Below, piece after piece: positions 17,019 through 24,482 of a DNA stretch of 64,000 bases (its first letter is position 1; the number at the start of each line of letters is the position of its first letter). Made by a program: the position numbers and the translations under genes. Under the pieces are notes generated by a model, which was not told the DNA's origin, did not search any database, and saw nothing but the letters and a program-made list of their open reading frames with translations. This DNA comes from Paraburkholderia sp. (GTDB lineage: Bacteria > Pseudomonadota > Gammaproteobacteria > Burkholderiales > Burkholderiaceae), in contig NZ_JAMXLH010000076.1 in the NCBI RefSeq assembly GCF_024281035.1, positions 1-64,000 on the forward strand, in the 5' to 3' direction.

Positions 17019-17903
17019 TCAAGCTTCACGCGGCGTCTGCCCGGCGCGCCGCGCAGCAACCTCGCCGAGCACCGCGAAATCGCGCTCGCCGTCGCCGTGC
17101 GCGATGGCGTCGAGCAGGCTGTCGCGCACGACGCTCGCCACCGGCATCGGCGCCGACACTTCATCTGCCGCCGCCAGCGCAAGCCGCACGTCCTTGAGAC
17201 CGAGCCGCGCCTTGAAGAGCGCGGGTTCGTAACGCCGTTCCGCGATCATCGCACCGTAGCCCGCGTACACGGGGCCGGGAAACGGCCCGCCTGCCACCAC
17301 GTCGAGAAAGTCGCGCATCGCAACGCCGTGCCCGGACAGCAGCGCCGACGCCTCGCCGAGCGTCTCCACCGCCGACGCCAGCATGAAATTCGCCGCCAGC
17401 TTCATCACGTTCGCCTGCTGCGGCCGCGCGCCGATACGCCAGGTTTTCTGCCCGATCACGTCGAATAGCGGCTGCACGCGGTCGATCGCTTCGGCGGCGC
17501 CCGCCGCGACGATCGTCAGTTTCGCGGCCCGCGCGGCGTCCGGGCGGCCCAGCACGGGCGCGGCCACATATTGCAGGCCGCGCTCGGCATGCGCGCGCGC
17601 AAGCTCTCCGGCGAGCGCAACCGAAATCGTCGCCATGTTCACATGGACGAAGCCGCGCGGCGCCTGGTCGAGCAACGCGGCGTCGACCACGTCGCGCAGC
17701 GCCGCGTCGTCGGCGAGCATCGAAATGACGGCATCACCCGCGAAGGCGGCAGCGGGCGTGGCGACCACCTGCGCTCCGGCTGCGGCGAGCGGCTGCGTGC
17801 GCTCCGGCGTCCGGTTCCACACGCGCACCCGATGCCCCGCCTTCAGCAGATTGGCGGCAATCGCGCCCCCCATTTCGCCGAGGCCGATAAAACCGATGTC
17901 CAT
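17019..17903 (-). CDS. NAD(P)-dependent beta-hydroxyacid dehydrogenase family protein (3-hydroxyisobutyrate dehydrogenase-like)
   Basis: The 294 residues start with the Rossmann motif IGFIGLGEMGGAIAANLLKAGH. It follows the 3-hydroxyacid dehydrogenase/glyoxylate reductase-like layout, with the all-helical C-terminal domain carrying KLAANFMLASAVETLGEA (catalytic Lys region). The signature segment is altered to VNMATIS and AAPVLGRPDAA, as in GLYR1/imine-reductase-like members, so the substrate is uncertain. AAGGAG 6 bp before the ATG at 17903 fixes the start; the ATG 15 bp further upstream overlaps that site. No operon partner is close. Confidence 0.87.
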   Translation of the reverse strand: MDIGFIGLGEMGGAIAANLLKAGHRVRVWNRTPERTQPLAAAGAQVVATPAAAFAGDAVISMLADDAALRDVVDAALLDQAPRGFVHVNMATISVALAGELARAHAERGLQYVAAPVLGRPDAARAAKLTIVAAGAAEAIDRVQPLFDVIGQKTWRIGARPQQANVMKLAANFMLASAVETLGEASALLSGHGVAMRDFLDVVAGGPFPGPVYAGYGAMIAERRYEPALFKARLGLKDVRLALAAADEVSAPMPVASVVRDSLLDAIAHGDGERDFAVLGEVAARRAGQTPREA

Positions 17904-17992
17904 CTCAAGCTCCTTCATGGTGAGAACCGGCAGTAGAGCACAGCCACGCGCGCACTGCAGTCAAACGCGCGCCGGCGGCCCCCGTCCGGTGC

Positions 17993-17998
17993 CATACT
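17993..17998 (+). promoter_or_regulatory. -10-like element 6 bp from the start codon of the Mut7-C gene
   Basis: CATACT ends 6 bp before the ATG at 18005. If used, transcription would begin at or next to the A of ATG, giving a leaderless message. There is no ribosome binding site ahead of this ATG. Confidence 0.35.
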
Positions 17999-18004
17999 GG
18001 CCGC

Positions 18005-18775
18005 ATGGTTACCGCCACTTTCCGCTTCTACGAGGAGCTGAACGACTTCCTCGCGCGGCCGCTGCGCCGCCGTGCATTCAGTTGCGCGTGCGCGCGCAAT
18101 GCCACCGCGAAGCACATGATCGAAGCGCTCGGCGTGCCGCACACCGAAGTCGAACTGATCCTCGTGAACGGCGAATCGGTCGGGTTCGAGCATCCGCTCG
18201 CGGACGGCGACCGCGTCGCCGTCTATCCGAAGTTCGAAGCGCTCGACATCCGCCCGCTGCTGCGCGTGCGCGCCGCGCCGCTGCGCGAGTTGCGCTTCGT
18301 CGCCGATGCGCATCTCGGCGGCCTCGCGCAACTGCTGCGGCTCGCAGGCTTCGATACGCTCTACGACAACAATTTCCCCGACCCGGAAATCGAAGCGCTC
18401 GCCGCCGCCGAGCACCGCGTGGTGCTCACGCGCGATCGCGAACTGCTCAAGCGCCGCACCATTACGCACGGCTGCTACGTGCGCGCGCTGAAGCCGAGCG
18501 CGCAACTCTACGAGATCTTCGAGCGGCTCGACCTGGCCGCCAGCGCACGGCCCTTCCGGCTCTGCCTGACGTGCAACGCGCCGCTGCGTCCGATCGAACG
18601 CGGCGAAGCGCGTGCACGCGTGCCGGAGGGCGTTTTCGAGCGTCAGACGCGCTTTGTCACCTGCGATGTCTGCCAGCGCGTGTTCTGGGAAGGCTCACAC
18701 TGGCAGCGCATGCGCGCGCTGATGGACCACGTCACACGCACTGCGCCGCATATTCGAACGCAGACGCAGACATGA
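18005..18775 (+). CDS. Ubiquitin-like / Mut7-C RNase-domain fusion protein
   Basis: A 256-residue protein of the family with an N-terminal beta-grasp (ThiS/MoaD-like) domain at about 1-85 and a Mut7-C PIN-like domain at about 95-245. The Mut7-C part shows FVADAHLGGLAQLLRLAGFD with the conserved Asp, VVLTRDREL, and a zinc ribbon of CLTC and CDVCQRVFWEGSHWQRM. Mut7-C domains are predicted nucleases, and no characterised function is known for this fusion. The beta-grasp part has no C-terminal GG, so protein conjugation or sulfur carriage is unlikely. The only plausible ATG has a -10-like element just upstream. A conserved-looking small gene follows 78 bp downstream. Confidence 0.88.
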   Translation: MVTATFRFYEELNDFLARPLRRRAFSCACARNATAKHMIEALGVPHTEVELILVNGESVGFEHPLADGDRVAVYPKFEALDIRPLLRVRAAPLRELRFVADAHLGGLAQLLRLAGFDTLYDNNFPDPEIEALAAAEHRVVLTRDRELLKRRTITHGCYVRALKPSAQLYEIFERLDLAASARPFRLCLTCNAPLRPIERGEARARVPEGVFERQTRFVTCDVCQRVFWEGSHWQRMRALMDHVTRTAPHIRTQTQT

Positions 18776-18793
18776 AGCGAAACATCTCGGCGA

Positions 18794-18821
18794 TGGACGC
18801 CCCCGGTCGAATGCGTACAAT
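18794..18821 (+). promoter_or_regulatory. Possible promoter of the 93-residue protein gene
   Basis: TGGACG at 18794-18799 and TACAAT at 18816-18821 are 16 bp apart and lie 33 bp before the start codon. Confidence 0.45.
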
Positions 18822-18853
18822 GCGCGCCACTGCCCAACATCGGAGCCAACAGC

Positions 18854-19135
18854 ATGGCCATGAAGAAAACCGACCTTGAGAAGAACAAGGCACTCAAACT
18901 GATGCAAGCGACGAACCAGGCCGGGCCCGAGCGCTTCGGCAAGGGGTCGACCGCGACGCTGGATCGCCGCGAGCGCCGCAAGCTCGACCAGGCGCAGGGG
19001 CTCGTGCCGTTCGCCTGCAAGCTCAACGCCGACCTGGTCGCGCAGTTGAAGTCGCGTGCCGAGCAGCATCCCGGCGGTCTGAACGGTCTACTGACCGAAT
19101 TGCTCGAGCAGGGCCTCGCGCACGACGCGTCGTAA
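18854..19135 (+). CDS. Small charged conserved-type protein of unknown function
   Basis: The 93 residues have a Lys-rich N-terminus (MAMKKTDLEKNKALKLM), a basic middle (LDRRERRKLDQAQ) and a C-terminal helical part (LNADLVAQLKSRAEQHPGGL, then LLTELLEQGLA). The C-terminal part resembles the dimerisation/recognition region of small ribbon-helix-helix-like proteins, though this is a weak resemblance. GGAGCC upstream is a moderate ribosome site; the second in-frame ATG at 18860 is an alternative. It has its own likely promoter and a strong terminator, which supports a real gene. Confidence 0.75.
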   Translation: MAMKKTDLEKNKALKLMQATNQAGPERFGKGSTATLDRRERRKLDQAQGLVPFACKLNADLVAQLKSRAEQHPGGLNGLLTELLEQGLAHDAS

Positions 19136-19163
19136 CACGCGCGGCCAGCGCGCCGCGCACACG

Positions 19164-19194
19164 AAAAAGCCAGAGCACGCTCTGGCTTTTTTTT
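19164..19194 (+). terminator. Rho-independent terminator after the 93-residue protein gene
   Basis: AAAAAGCCAGAG and CTCTGGCTTTTT form a 12-bp stem with a CACG loop and a long T run. Confidence 0.92.
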
Positions 19195-19424
19195 CGCTTC
19201 CGCCTTTTCGGCTCCGGCACGCGAAACGCTGCAAAAGACGCATCTGGCAGCGGATGGCGCGGGTCGTCCGCAAATGGTGCGGATCTTGTATCGATACTCC
19301 TGACAGACAACCGCCTTTCAATTCGGATACGATCGAGGTCTGCGCGCACCACGCAGGCGTTCCATACGAACGCCACCACCTTGAAAACGGTGCCGCGACA
19401 GTCCTCGAACAAAGAGAAATCCGC

Positions 19425-20372
19425 TTGAAATCCGCCTCCCGCCAACACCTGCGCGCCAATCTGATGATGCTCGCGGCCGCCATGATCTGGGGCTCGGCCT
19501 TCGTCGCCCAGCGATTGAGCCTCGACGCCATCGGTCCGTTCCTCTTCACGGGTTTGCGTTTCCTGCTTGGCGCCGCCGTCGTCTCGACGTTCGTGTTCGT
19601 CCTGCGCCGGCCCGCGCGCCGCGCCGCGGACGTCGCGCCGCCGCGCCTCTTCGACGCCGCCCTGCTGCGCGCGGGCGTCCTGCTCGGCCTGTTGCTCGCC
19701 GTTGCGATTTCGCTGCAGCAGATCGGCCTTCGCTACACGTTGATCGCCAATGCGGGCTTCATCAGCTCGCTCTACGTGGTCATCGTGCCCCTGATCGGCG
19801 TATTGCTGCGTCATCGCACGGGTCCAGGCACGTGGCTCGGCGCCGTGCTGGCCGCAGTCGGGCTCTATCTGCTGAGCATCAACGAGCATTTTTCGATCAT
19901 GTACGGCGACTGGTACCAGCTCGCCTGTGCGATCGTGATCTCGATCCAGGTGATGCTCGTGGGCCGCTACGCGCCGCGCCACGATCCGCTTGCCCTGTCC
20001 ATCGTGCAGTTCGTCACGTGCGGGGTGACCTGTCTCGCGATCGGCCTCGCGCGCGAGCCGCTGCAGCTCGCGAGCCTCGTGCGCGCCGCGCCCACGATCC
20101 TGTACGGCGGCGGGCTGTCGGTGGGCGTCGCCTACACGATTCAGGTGGTCGCCCAACGCCACGCGGCGCCCGCGCACGCCGCCGTGATCTTCAGCATGGA
20201 AGGCGTGTTCGCCGCGCTGGCCGGTTGGGCCGTGCTCGGCGAAACGATGACGGCGCGCGCGCTCACGGGCTGCGCGTTGATGCTCGCAGGCCTGCTCGCG
20301 TGCCAGTTGCTTCCCGCAGGACGCATGCTCACCGAACCGGAGTCGCAGCGGCAACCGGCCGAACCGGCCTGA
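19425..20372 (+). CDS. EamA/DMT-superfamily inner-membrane transporter
   Basis: About 315 residues with ten hydrophobic helices in two EamA repeats. The first repeat starts at NLMMLAAAMIWGSAFVAQRLSLDAIGP and the second at QLACAIVISIQVMLVGRYAP. Members export metabolites or amino acids; the substrate here is unknown. The start is inferred as TTG at 19425, after an AAAGAGAAA site, because the in-frame region before it is hydrophilic, Cys/His-containing and unlike the family. An ATG at 19464 would remove the first few residues only. It is convergent with the sirtuin gene with 61 bp between them and no clear terminator. Confidence 0.88.
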   Translation: MKSASRQHLRANLMMLAAAMIWGSAFVAQRLSLDAIGPFLFTGLRFLLGAAVVSTFVFVLRRPARRAADVAPPRLFDAALLRAGVLLGLLLAVAISLQQIGLRYTLIANAGFISSLYVVIVPLIGVLLRHRTGPGTWLGAVLAAVGLYLLSINEHFSIMYGDWYQLACAIVISIQVMLVGRYAPRHDPLALSIVQFVTCGVTCLAIGLAREPLQLASLVRAAPTILYGGGLSVGVAYTIQVVAQRHAAPAHAAVIFSMEGVFAALAGWAVLGETMTARALTGCALMLAGLLACQLLPAGRMLTEPESQRQPAEPA

Positions 20373-20433
20373 TTTCGCGAAGTTTCTCTAAACGAGCGCG
20401 CATTCGCGTGCTTGCGCCGGTGACCCCACGGCG

Positions 20434-21180
20434 TTAGCCGCCGGTCATCATCCGGGTGACTGTATCGGCGAGGTTATGCAGGCCGACCGTCGCCGCTTTG
20501 GCCTCCACGACACCGAAGCATTCGGTGCGCTTCGGCGCCGGATCGACGACGAAATTGCGGCTGTGCTTCCCAAGGCGTTCCGGCGGCAGCAGCCGCTCGG
20601 GCGGAATCACCTCGAACGCCGTGCCGATGGCGATGAACAGATCGTCCGCCGTCATCGACTGCTGAACGCGCCAGAGCGTCTCGTATTCGGGCGCTGCCTC
20701 GTTGAAGAACACCACGCCGGGCTTCACGCTGTCCGCCTGGCCGCACGACGGACACGCCGCCTGCGGATCGAGCGCCTCGCCGGTCATCGGAAAGCGGTAG
20801 TCGCAGTCGGTGCACAGGAGCGAAACCATGTCGCCGTGCAGGTGCGTGACCTGACGCGCGCCGGCCTGCTCCAGCAGATCGTCGATGTTCTGCGTGATCA
20901 GATGCACGCGCTGCGTGCCCCACGTCTCCTGCCATTGCGCCAGCAGCCGGTGGGCGTCGTTGGGGCGCGCGTCCGCGCATTCGGCGAGGCGCCGGTTGTA
21001 GAAGCGGAACACGGCCGGCCGGTTGCGACGCCAGGTCAGGTAGTTGCACACCTCGTCCATATTCTCGTGCGTCCAGATGCCATCGCCCGTGCGAAACGTC
21101 GAGATGCCGCTTTCCGCCGAGAGGCCCGCCCCCGAAAACACGTACATGTGGGGCTTTCGCCGTTGTTGCAGTTCGACCAA
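20434..21180 (-). CDS. Sir2-family NAD-dependent protein deacylase (CobB-like)
   Basis: The 248-residue sirtuin removes acyl groups from protein lysines using NAD. Visible motifs are GAGLSAESGI with STFR at about 17-30, TQNID at 96-100, catalytic His115 in HLHGD, and a zinc site Cys123/Cys126/Cys143/Cys146. Tyr61 and Arg64 (FYNRR) match the Y-x-x-R pair of class III sirtuins that accept succinyl/malonyl groups, so desuccinylase activity is possible. The start is TTG at 21180, with AGGAG 6 bp upstream; an ATG at residue 12 would cut into the fold. Confidence 0.9.
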   Translation of the reverse strand: MVELQQRRKPHMYVFSGAGLSAESGISTFRTGDGIWTHENMDEVCNYLTWRRNRPAVFRFYNRRLAECADARPNDAHRLLAQWQETWGTQRVHLITQNIDDLLEQAGARQVTHLHGDMVSLLCTDCDYRFPMTGEALDPQAACPSCGQADSVKPGVVFFNEAAPEYETLWRVQQSMTADDLFIAIGTAFEVIPPERLLPPERLGKHSRNFVVDPAPKRTECFGVVEAKAATVGLHNLADTVTRMMTGG

Positions 21181-21655
21181 TTTCGTCTCCTGGTGGGATC
21201 GGCGCCATTATGACGCCGCGCCGCGCGTCGGACAGCACGGCACGCAGCGCTTTTGACTGCGCGTGCCAATGCACTTTGCGGGGACGGTTCGAAGGAGATC
21301 GGCTAAAGCTCGCACAGGGCCACGCCTGGCACGCTTTAACGCAAGAAAAGCGGGGAAGAAAAGCGGGACAGAAAATCGGGAAAGACAGCCGATCGGACGA
21401 TCAGCAAAAAGCAGGGGAAAAAAGGATCGGGCGCAACGCAATGTCACCGCTCCGGGGAAAAAGCAGCAACAGCTCGTATTAACGCGAGCCAGATTTGTCC
21501 GATACGCGCTGTCGCGGCCCAGGGGAAAACAGCGACAGCGCGTATCGACGCAAACCGGACTCGGGCGCCCGATCAAAGTGGAGAACCGGAAGCAGCCCGG
21601 CGCGGATATCGTCAGCTCCACGCCCGGCTGCCTTGCTTACCGGCGTCTTTCCCGC
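21181..21655. other. 475-bp gap between the sirtuin and norW with repeats and unusual composition
   Basis: This is the longest gap with unusual sequence in the left half. It has A/G-rich stretches (many AAAAGCGGG-type words at 21350-21430). A 15-bp perfect inverted repeat (GATACGCGCTGTCGC at 21501-21515, complement at 21532-21546) is present. Two related GGGGAAAA-AGCRRCAGCKCGTAT segments lie near 21456 and 21522. CATAAT on the minus strand at 21207-21212 is a possible -10 for the sirtuin gene. Open frames crossing it are not protein-like. It lies downstream of norVW, so a 3' RNA element or small RNA is conceivable. Confidence 0.5.
21501..21546. repeat. 15-bp perfect inverted repeat with 16-bp spacer
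   Basis: Arms at 21501-21515 and 21532-21546 are exact complements. There is no adjacent T run in either direction, so it does not look like a simple terminator. Confidence 0.7.
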
Positions 21656-22798
21656 TCACATGGTGGGTCGGGGAAGTTCGCGAAACACAGCAAAAGCCTG
21701 GCTGATGCGGTCGCCGCCCGCGACGAAGCCGCACAGCTTGCCGGCCGCATCGAACGCTCGGGCGAGCATGCCGCTCGCATTCCATTCGGACTGCCACGAC
21801 AGACCTTCGCCGTTCGTGCGGCCAGCCAGTTGCAGCGGATAGACCGGGGTCTTCACGCGCACCATCATGTGCGGCAGCACGAGCGGCGTCGGCTTGCCGA
21901 GCAGCGTAGCCGCGAGTGCGGTCGCGCCGAGCAAGGCGGGCTGCAGGAAAGGCATGAGCTTGCCCTGCTTTTCCGCGCCGTCGCCGAGCGCGTAGATATC
22001 GGGCACGCTGGTGCGCAGGTGGTCGTCGACGACAATACCGCGCCCGATTTCGATCCCCGCCGCGCGGGCGAGCGACACTTCCGGCGCGAGTCCGACCGCG
22101 GCGAGGACGAGGTCATGCCGGCTCGTCGTGCCGTCGGTCAGGCTGACGTCGAAACCGTCGTCGGCCGCCGCGATGGCCTGCACGCCGCGACCCAGTTGCA
22201 GCCGCACACCCGCGGTCTTCAGCGCTTCGATCAGCGGCTGGCTCAAGGCAGCGGGCAGCAGCGCGGAGAGCGGGCTCGCCGCGTTGTCGACGAGCGTCAC
22301 CTCACGGCCGGTCGTGGCGATGTCCATGGCGAGTTCCGTGCCGATCAGGCCCGCGCCCAGCACGAACACGCTGCGCGCCGTCGCCAGTTGCGGCTCCAGC
22401 TTCGCGAATTCGTCGAGGCTGTTGAGCGTGTACATCAGATCCGATCCGGCAAATCCTGGCCGCACCGCGCGCGCGCCGGTGGCGAGCACGAGCTGCTCGT
22501 AGGCGCTCTCGCCCTCCGACGTCACCAGGACCTGGCGCGCCGTGTCGATGGACTCGACCCGGCACCGCGCCTGCAGCGTGACGTTCAGTTCGGCGGCGAA
22601 CGCCTCGCCCGAGCGCGACGGCAAGCCGGTAGCCGTGGTGGCGCGGCTCGCCACGTGGCTCAGGTCCGGCTTGTTGTATTCGTGGCCGTGGTCGGCGGTG
22701 ATGATGCGTACCGGCACCTCGGCGTCGTGCTTGCGAATGTTGCGAACGAGTTGCTGGGCAGCAAAGCCGCTGCCGACGATCGTAATTGCGCGTTTCAT
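21656..22798 (-). CDS. norW: Flavorubredoxin reductase (NorW-like, NADH-dependent)
   Basis: The 380-residue FAD enzyme passes electrons from NADH to the rubredoxin domain of NorV. It has an N-terminal FAD-binding motif (IVGSGFAAQQLVRNIRKHD), a central NAD-binding motif (VFVLGAGLIGTELAMDIA) and the second FAD motif (DIYALGDGAE). Its ATG overlaps the norV stop codon by 4 bp (ATGA), so translation is coupled. It is controlled by the sigma-54 promoter ahead of norV. Confidence 0.93.
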   Translation of the reverse strand: MKRAITIVGSGFAAQQLVRNIRKHDAEVPVRIITADHGHEYNKPDLSHVASRATTATGLPSRSGEAFAAELNVTLQARCRVESIDTARQVLVTSEGESAYEQLVLATGARAVRPGFAGSDLMYTLNSLDEFAKLEPQLATARSVFVLGAGLIGTELAMDIATTGREVTLVDNAASPLSALLPAALSQPLIEALKTAGVRLQLGRGVQAIAAADDGFDVSLTDGTTSRHDLVLAAVGLAPEVSLARAAGIEIGRGIVVDDHLRTSVPDIYALGDGAEKQGKLMPFLQPALLGATALAATLLGKPTPLVLPHMMVRVKTPVYPLQLAGRTNGEGLSWQSEWNASGMLARAFDAAGKLCGFVAGGDRISQAFAVFRELPRPTM

Positions 22799-24321
22799 GC
22801 TGCAGCCTTCTCCAGAACGGGTTCAAACACGGCTTTACCGATACCGCAGCCGGGGCAGAGGAACGTATCGGGCACATCCTCCCAGGGCGTGCCGGGCGCG
22901 ACCAGTTGATCGGGCTCGCCCAGCGCGGGGTCGTAGATCCACTGGCACACGGTGCACACCATGCAGCCGCCGCAGGACGAAGCAGCAGCGCCGGTGGTGG
23001 CGGGGGCCGCGGGGGCCGCAGGGGCAGCGGCGGCGGCGGCTGCAACTGCGGCGGCTTCGACCTTGCTGCCGTTGGCGTCGTTTGCCGCAACGGCCGTTTC
23101 CCGGCGACGGGCCGGCTCGATCGGATGCAGCGCCCACTGGCGGGCGATCTGGCGGCCATGCTCACGGCACAGTTCGATCGTCGCGGCATCCGGGCGCCAC
23201 TTGGCCTTCAGCGAAAGCGCGATGTCGAAACCGGCGTCCATGAGACGGGTCTGGATGCGATCGACCGCGCCGCCCGACCACCCGAAGCTGCCGAACGCGG
23301 AAGCCTTCTTGCCGCGAAAACGCAGCCCGGTGATCTCCTCGAGCATGCCGGCGACCTTGGGCATCATGACGTTGTTCATCGTCGAGGAACCGACCAGCAC
23401 GCCCTTCGAACGGAACACGTTCGAGAGGATTTCGTTCTTGTCGTGGCGGGCGACGTTGAAAATCTTCACGGCGACCGTGGGGTCGGTTTCGTGGATGCCC
23501 TGGGCAATGGCGTCGGCCATCATCCGCGTGTTGTTCGACATCGAGTCGTAGAACAGCGTGATGCGGTCTTCCTGGTAGTTGTTCGCCCATTCGAGGTACT
23601 TCAGGATGATCTGCGTGGGGTTGTCGCGCCAGACCACGCCGTGCGAGGTGGCCACCATGTCGACCGGCAGGCCGAACCCGAGCACTTCATTGATCTTGGC
23701 GGTTACGAGCGCGCTGAACGGCGTGAGGATGTTCGCGTAGTAGCGCAGGCACTGCTCCATCAGTTCGCCCTGGTCGACCTCGTCGTTGAACAGGTGCTCG
23801 TCGCAGTAGTGCTGGCCGAAGGCGTCGTTGCTGAACAGCACGGCGTCGCCGGTGAGGTAGGTCATCATGCTGTCGGGCCAGTGCAGCATCGGCGTTTCGA
23901 TGAAGACGAGCTGCTTGCCGTTGCCGATGTCGAGCTTGTCGCCCGTGCGCACGGTGTGGAAATTCCACTCCGGGTGGTGATGGTGGCCGACGATCGAATC
24001 GAGCGCGTTGTTCGTGCAGTAGATCGGCGTGCCCGGAATCAGCGCCATCAGGTCGGCCAGCGCGCCCGCGTGGTCTTCCTCGGCGTGGTTGATGATCACG
24101 TAGTCGATCGTGCCGAGGTCGACCTCGGCTGCCAGATCGCGGATGTATTCGCGGCTGAACCGGTGATCCACCGTGTCGATGAGAACCGTCTTTTCCTCAC
24201 GAATCAGATAGCTGTTGTAGCTGCTGCCCCGCAGCGTCCCATATTCGGTGCCGTGGAAGCTGCGGACTTCCCAATCGCGCTGGCCGACCCAATGGACGTT
24301 GTTTTTGAGCAGAATGGACAT
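22795..24321 (-). CDS. norV: Anaerobic nitric oxide reductase flavorubredoxin
   Basis: NorV reduces NO to N2O at a di-iron site. The 508 residues contain a metallo-beta-lactamase-like di-iron domain (about 1-250, His79/Glu81/Asp83/His84 in NHAEEDHAGAL), a flavodoxin domain (about 255-400, LFYDSMSNNTRMMADAI) and a C-terminal rubredoxin domain (VCTVCQWIYDP, then FLCPGCGIGK). An Ala/Pro-rich linker of about 40 residues, longer than in the enteric protein, precedes the rubredoxin. Two further Cys (SSCGGC) sit just before the first rubredoxin CxxC. Expression is expected from the sigma-54 promoter 43-58 bp upstream. Confidence 0.96.
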   Translation of the reverse strand: MSILLKNNVHWVGQRDWEVRSFHGTEYGTLRGSSYNSYLIREEKTVLIDTVDHRFSREYIRDLAAEVDLGTIDYVIINHAEEDHAGALADLMALIPGTPIYCTNNALDSIVGHHHHPEWNFHTVRTGDKLDIGNGKQLVFIETPMLHWPDSMMTYLTGDAVLFSNDAFGQHYCDEHLFNDEVDQGELMEQCLRYYANILTPFSALVTAKINEVLGFGLPVDMVATSHGVVWRDNPTQIILKYLEWANNYQEDRITLFYDSMSNNTRMMADAIAQGIHETDPTVAVKIFNVARHDKNEILSNVFRSKGVLVGSSTMNNVMMPKVAGMLEEITGLRFRGKKASAFGSFGWSGGAVDRIQTRLMDAGFDIALSLKAKWRPDAATIELCREHGRQIARQWALHPIEPARRRETAVAANDANGSKVEAAAVAAAAAAAPAAPAAPATTGAAASSCGGCMVCTVCQWIYDPALGEPDQLVAPGTPWEDVPDTFLCPGCGIGKAVFEPVLEKAAA

Positions 24322-24363
24322 GGAATTTCCTTAAGTGGGTGAACGGTTGCGGGGAACATCTAC

Positions 24364-24379
24364 TGCAAACTGCGTGCCA
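24364..24379 (-). promoter_or_regulatory. Sigma-54 promoter of norVW
   Basis: On the minus strand the sequence is TGGCACGCAGTTTGCA. It has the -24 GG and -12 GC elements with the correct TGGCACG-N4-TTGCA spacing. It lies 43 bp before the norV start and downstream of three NorR-type sites, as expected for an enhancer-dependent promoter. Confidence 0.93.
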
Positions 24380-24419
24380 GCCCGTCACCCACTGATAAAC
24401 ATACAACTTTTATCCATCA

Positions 24420-24480
24420 ATTGTTCAAAAGACAATTCTCCGGTATTGTTTCGCCGACAAATCCATCGTCAATTCGACAA
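24420..24480. promoter_or_regulatory. Three NorR-type enhancer sites
   Basis: The consensus GT-N7-AC occurs at 24423-24433 (ATTGT/ACAAT flanks), 24448-24458 and 24468-24478. Centres are 25 and 20 bp apart. The last site ends 4 bp before the norR ATG, so NorR binding would also affect its own gene. Three sites upstream of a sigma-54 promoter is the known arrangement for NorR in enteric bacteria. Confidence 0.85.
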
Positions 24481-24482
24481 TC

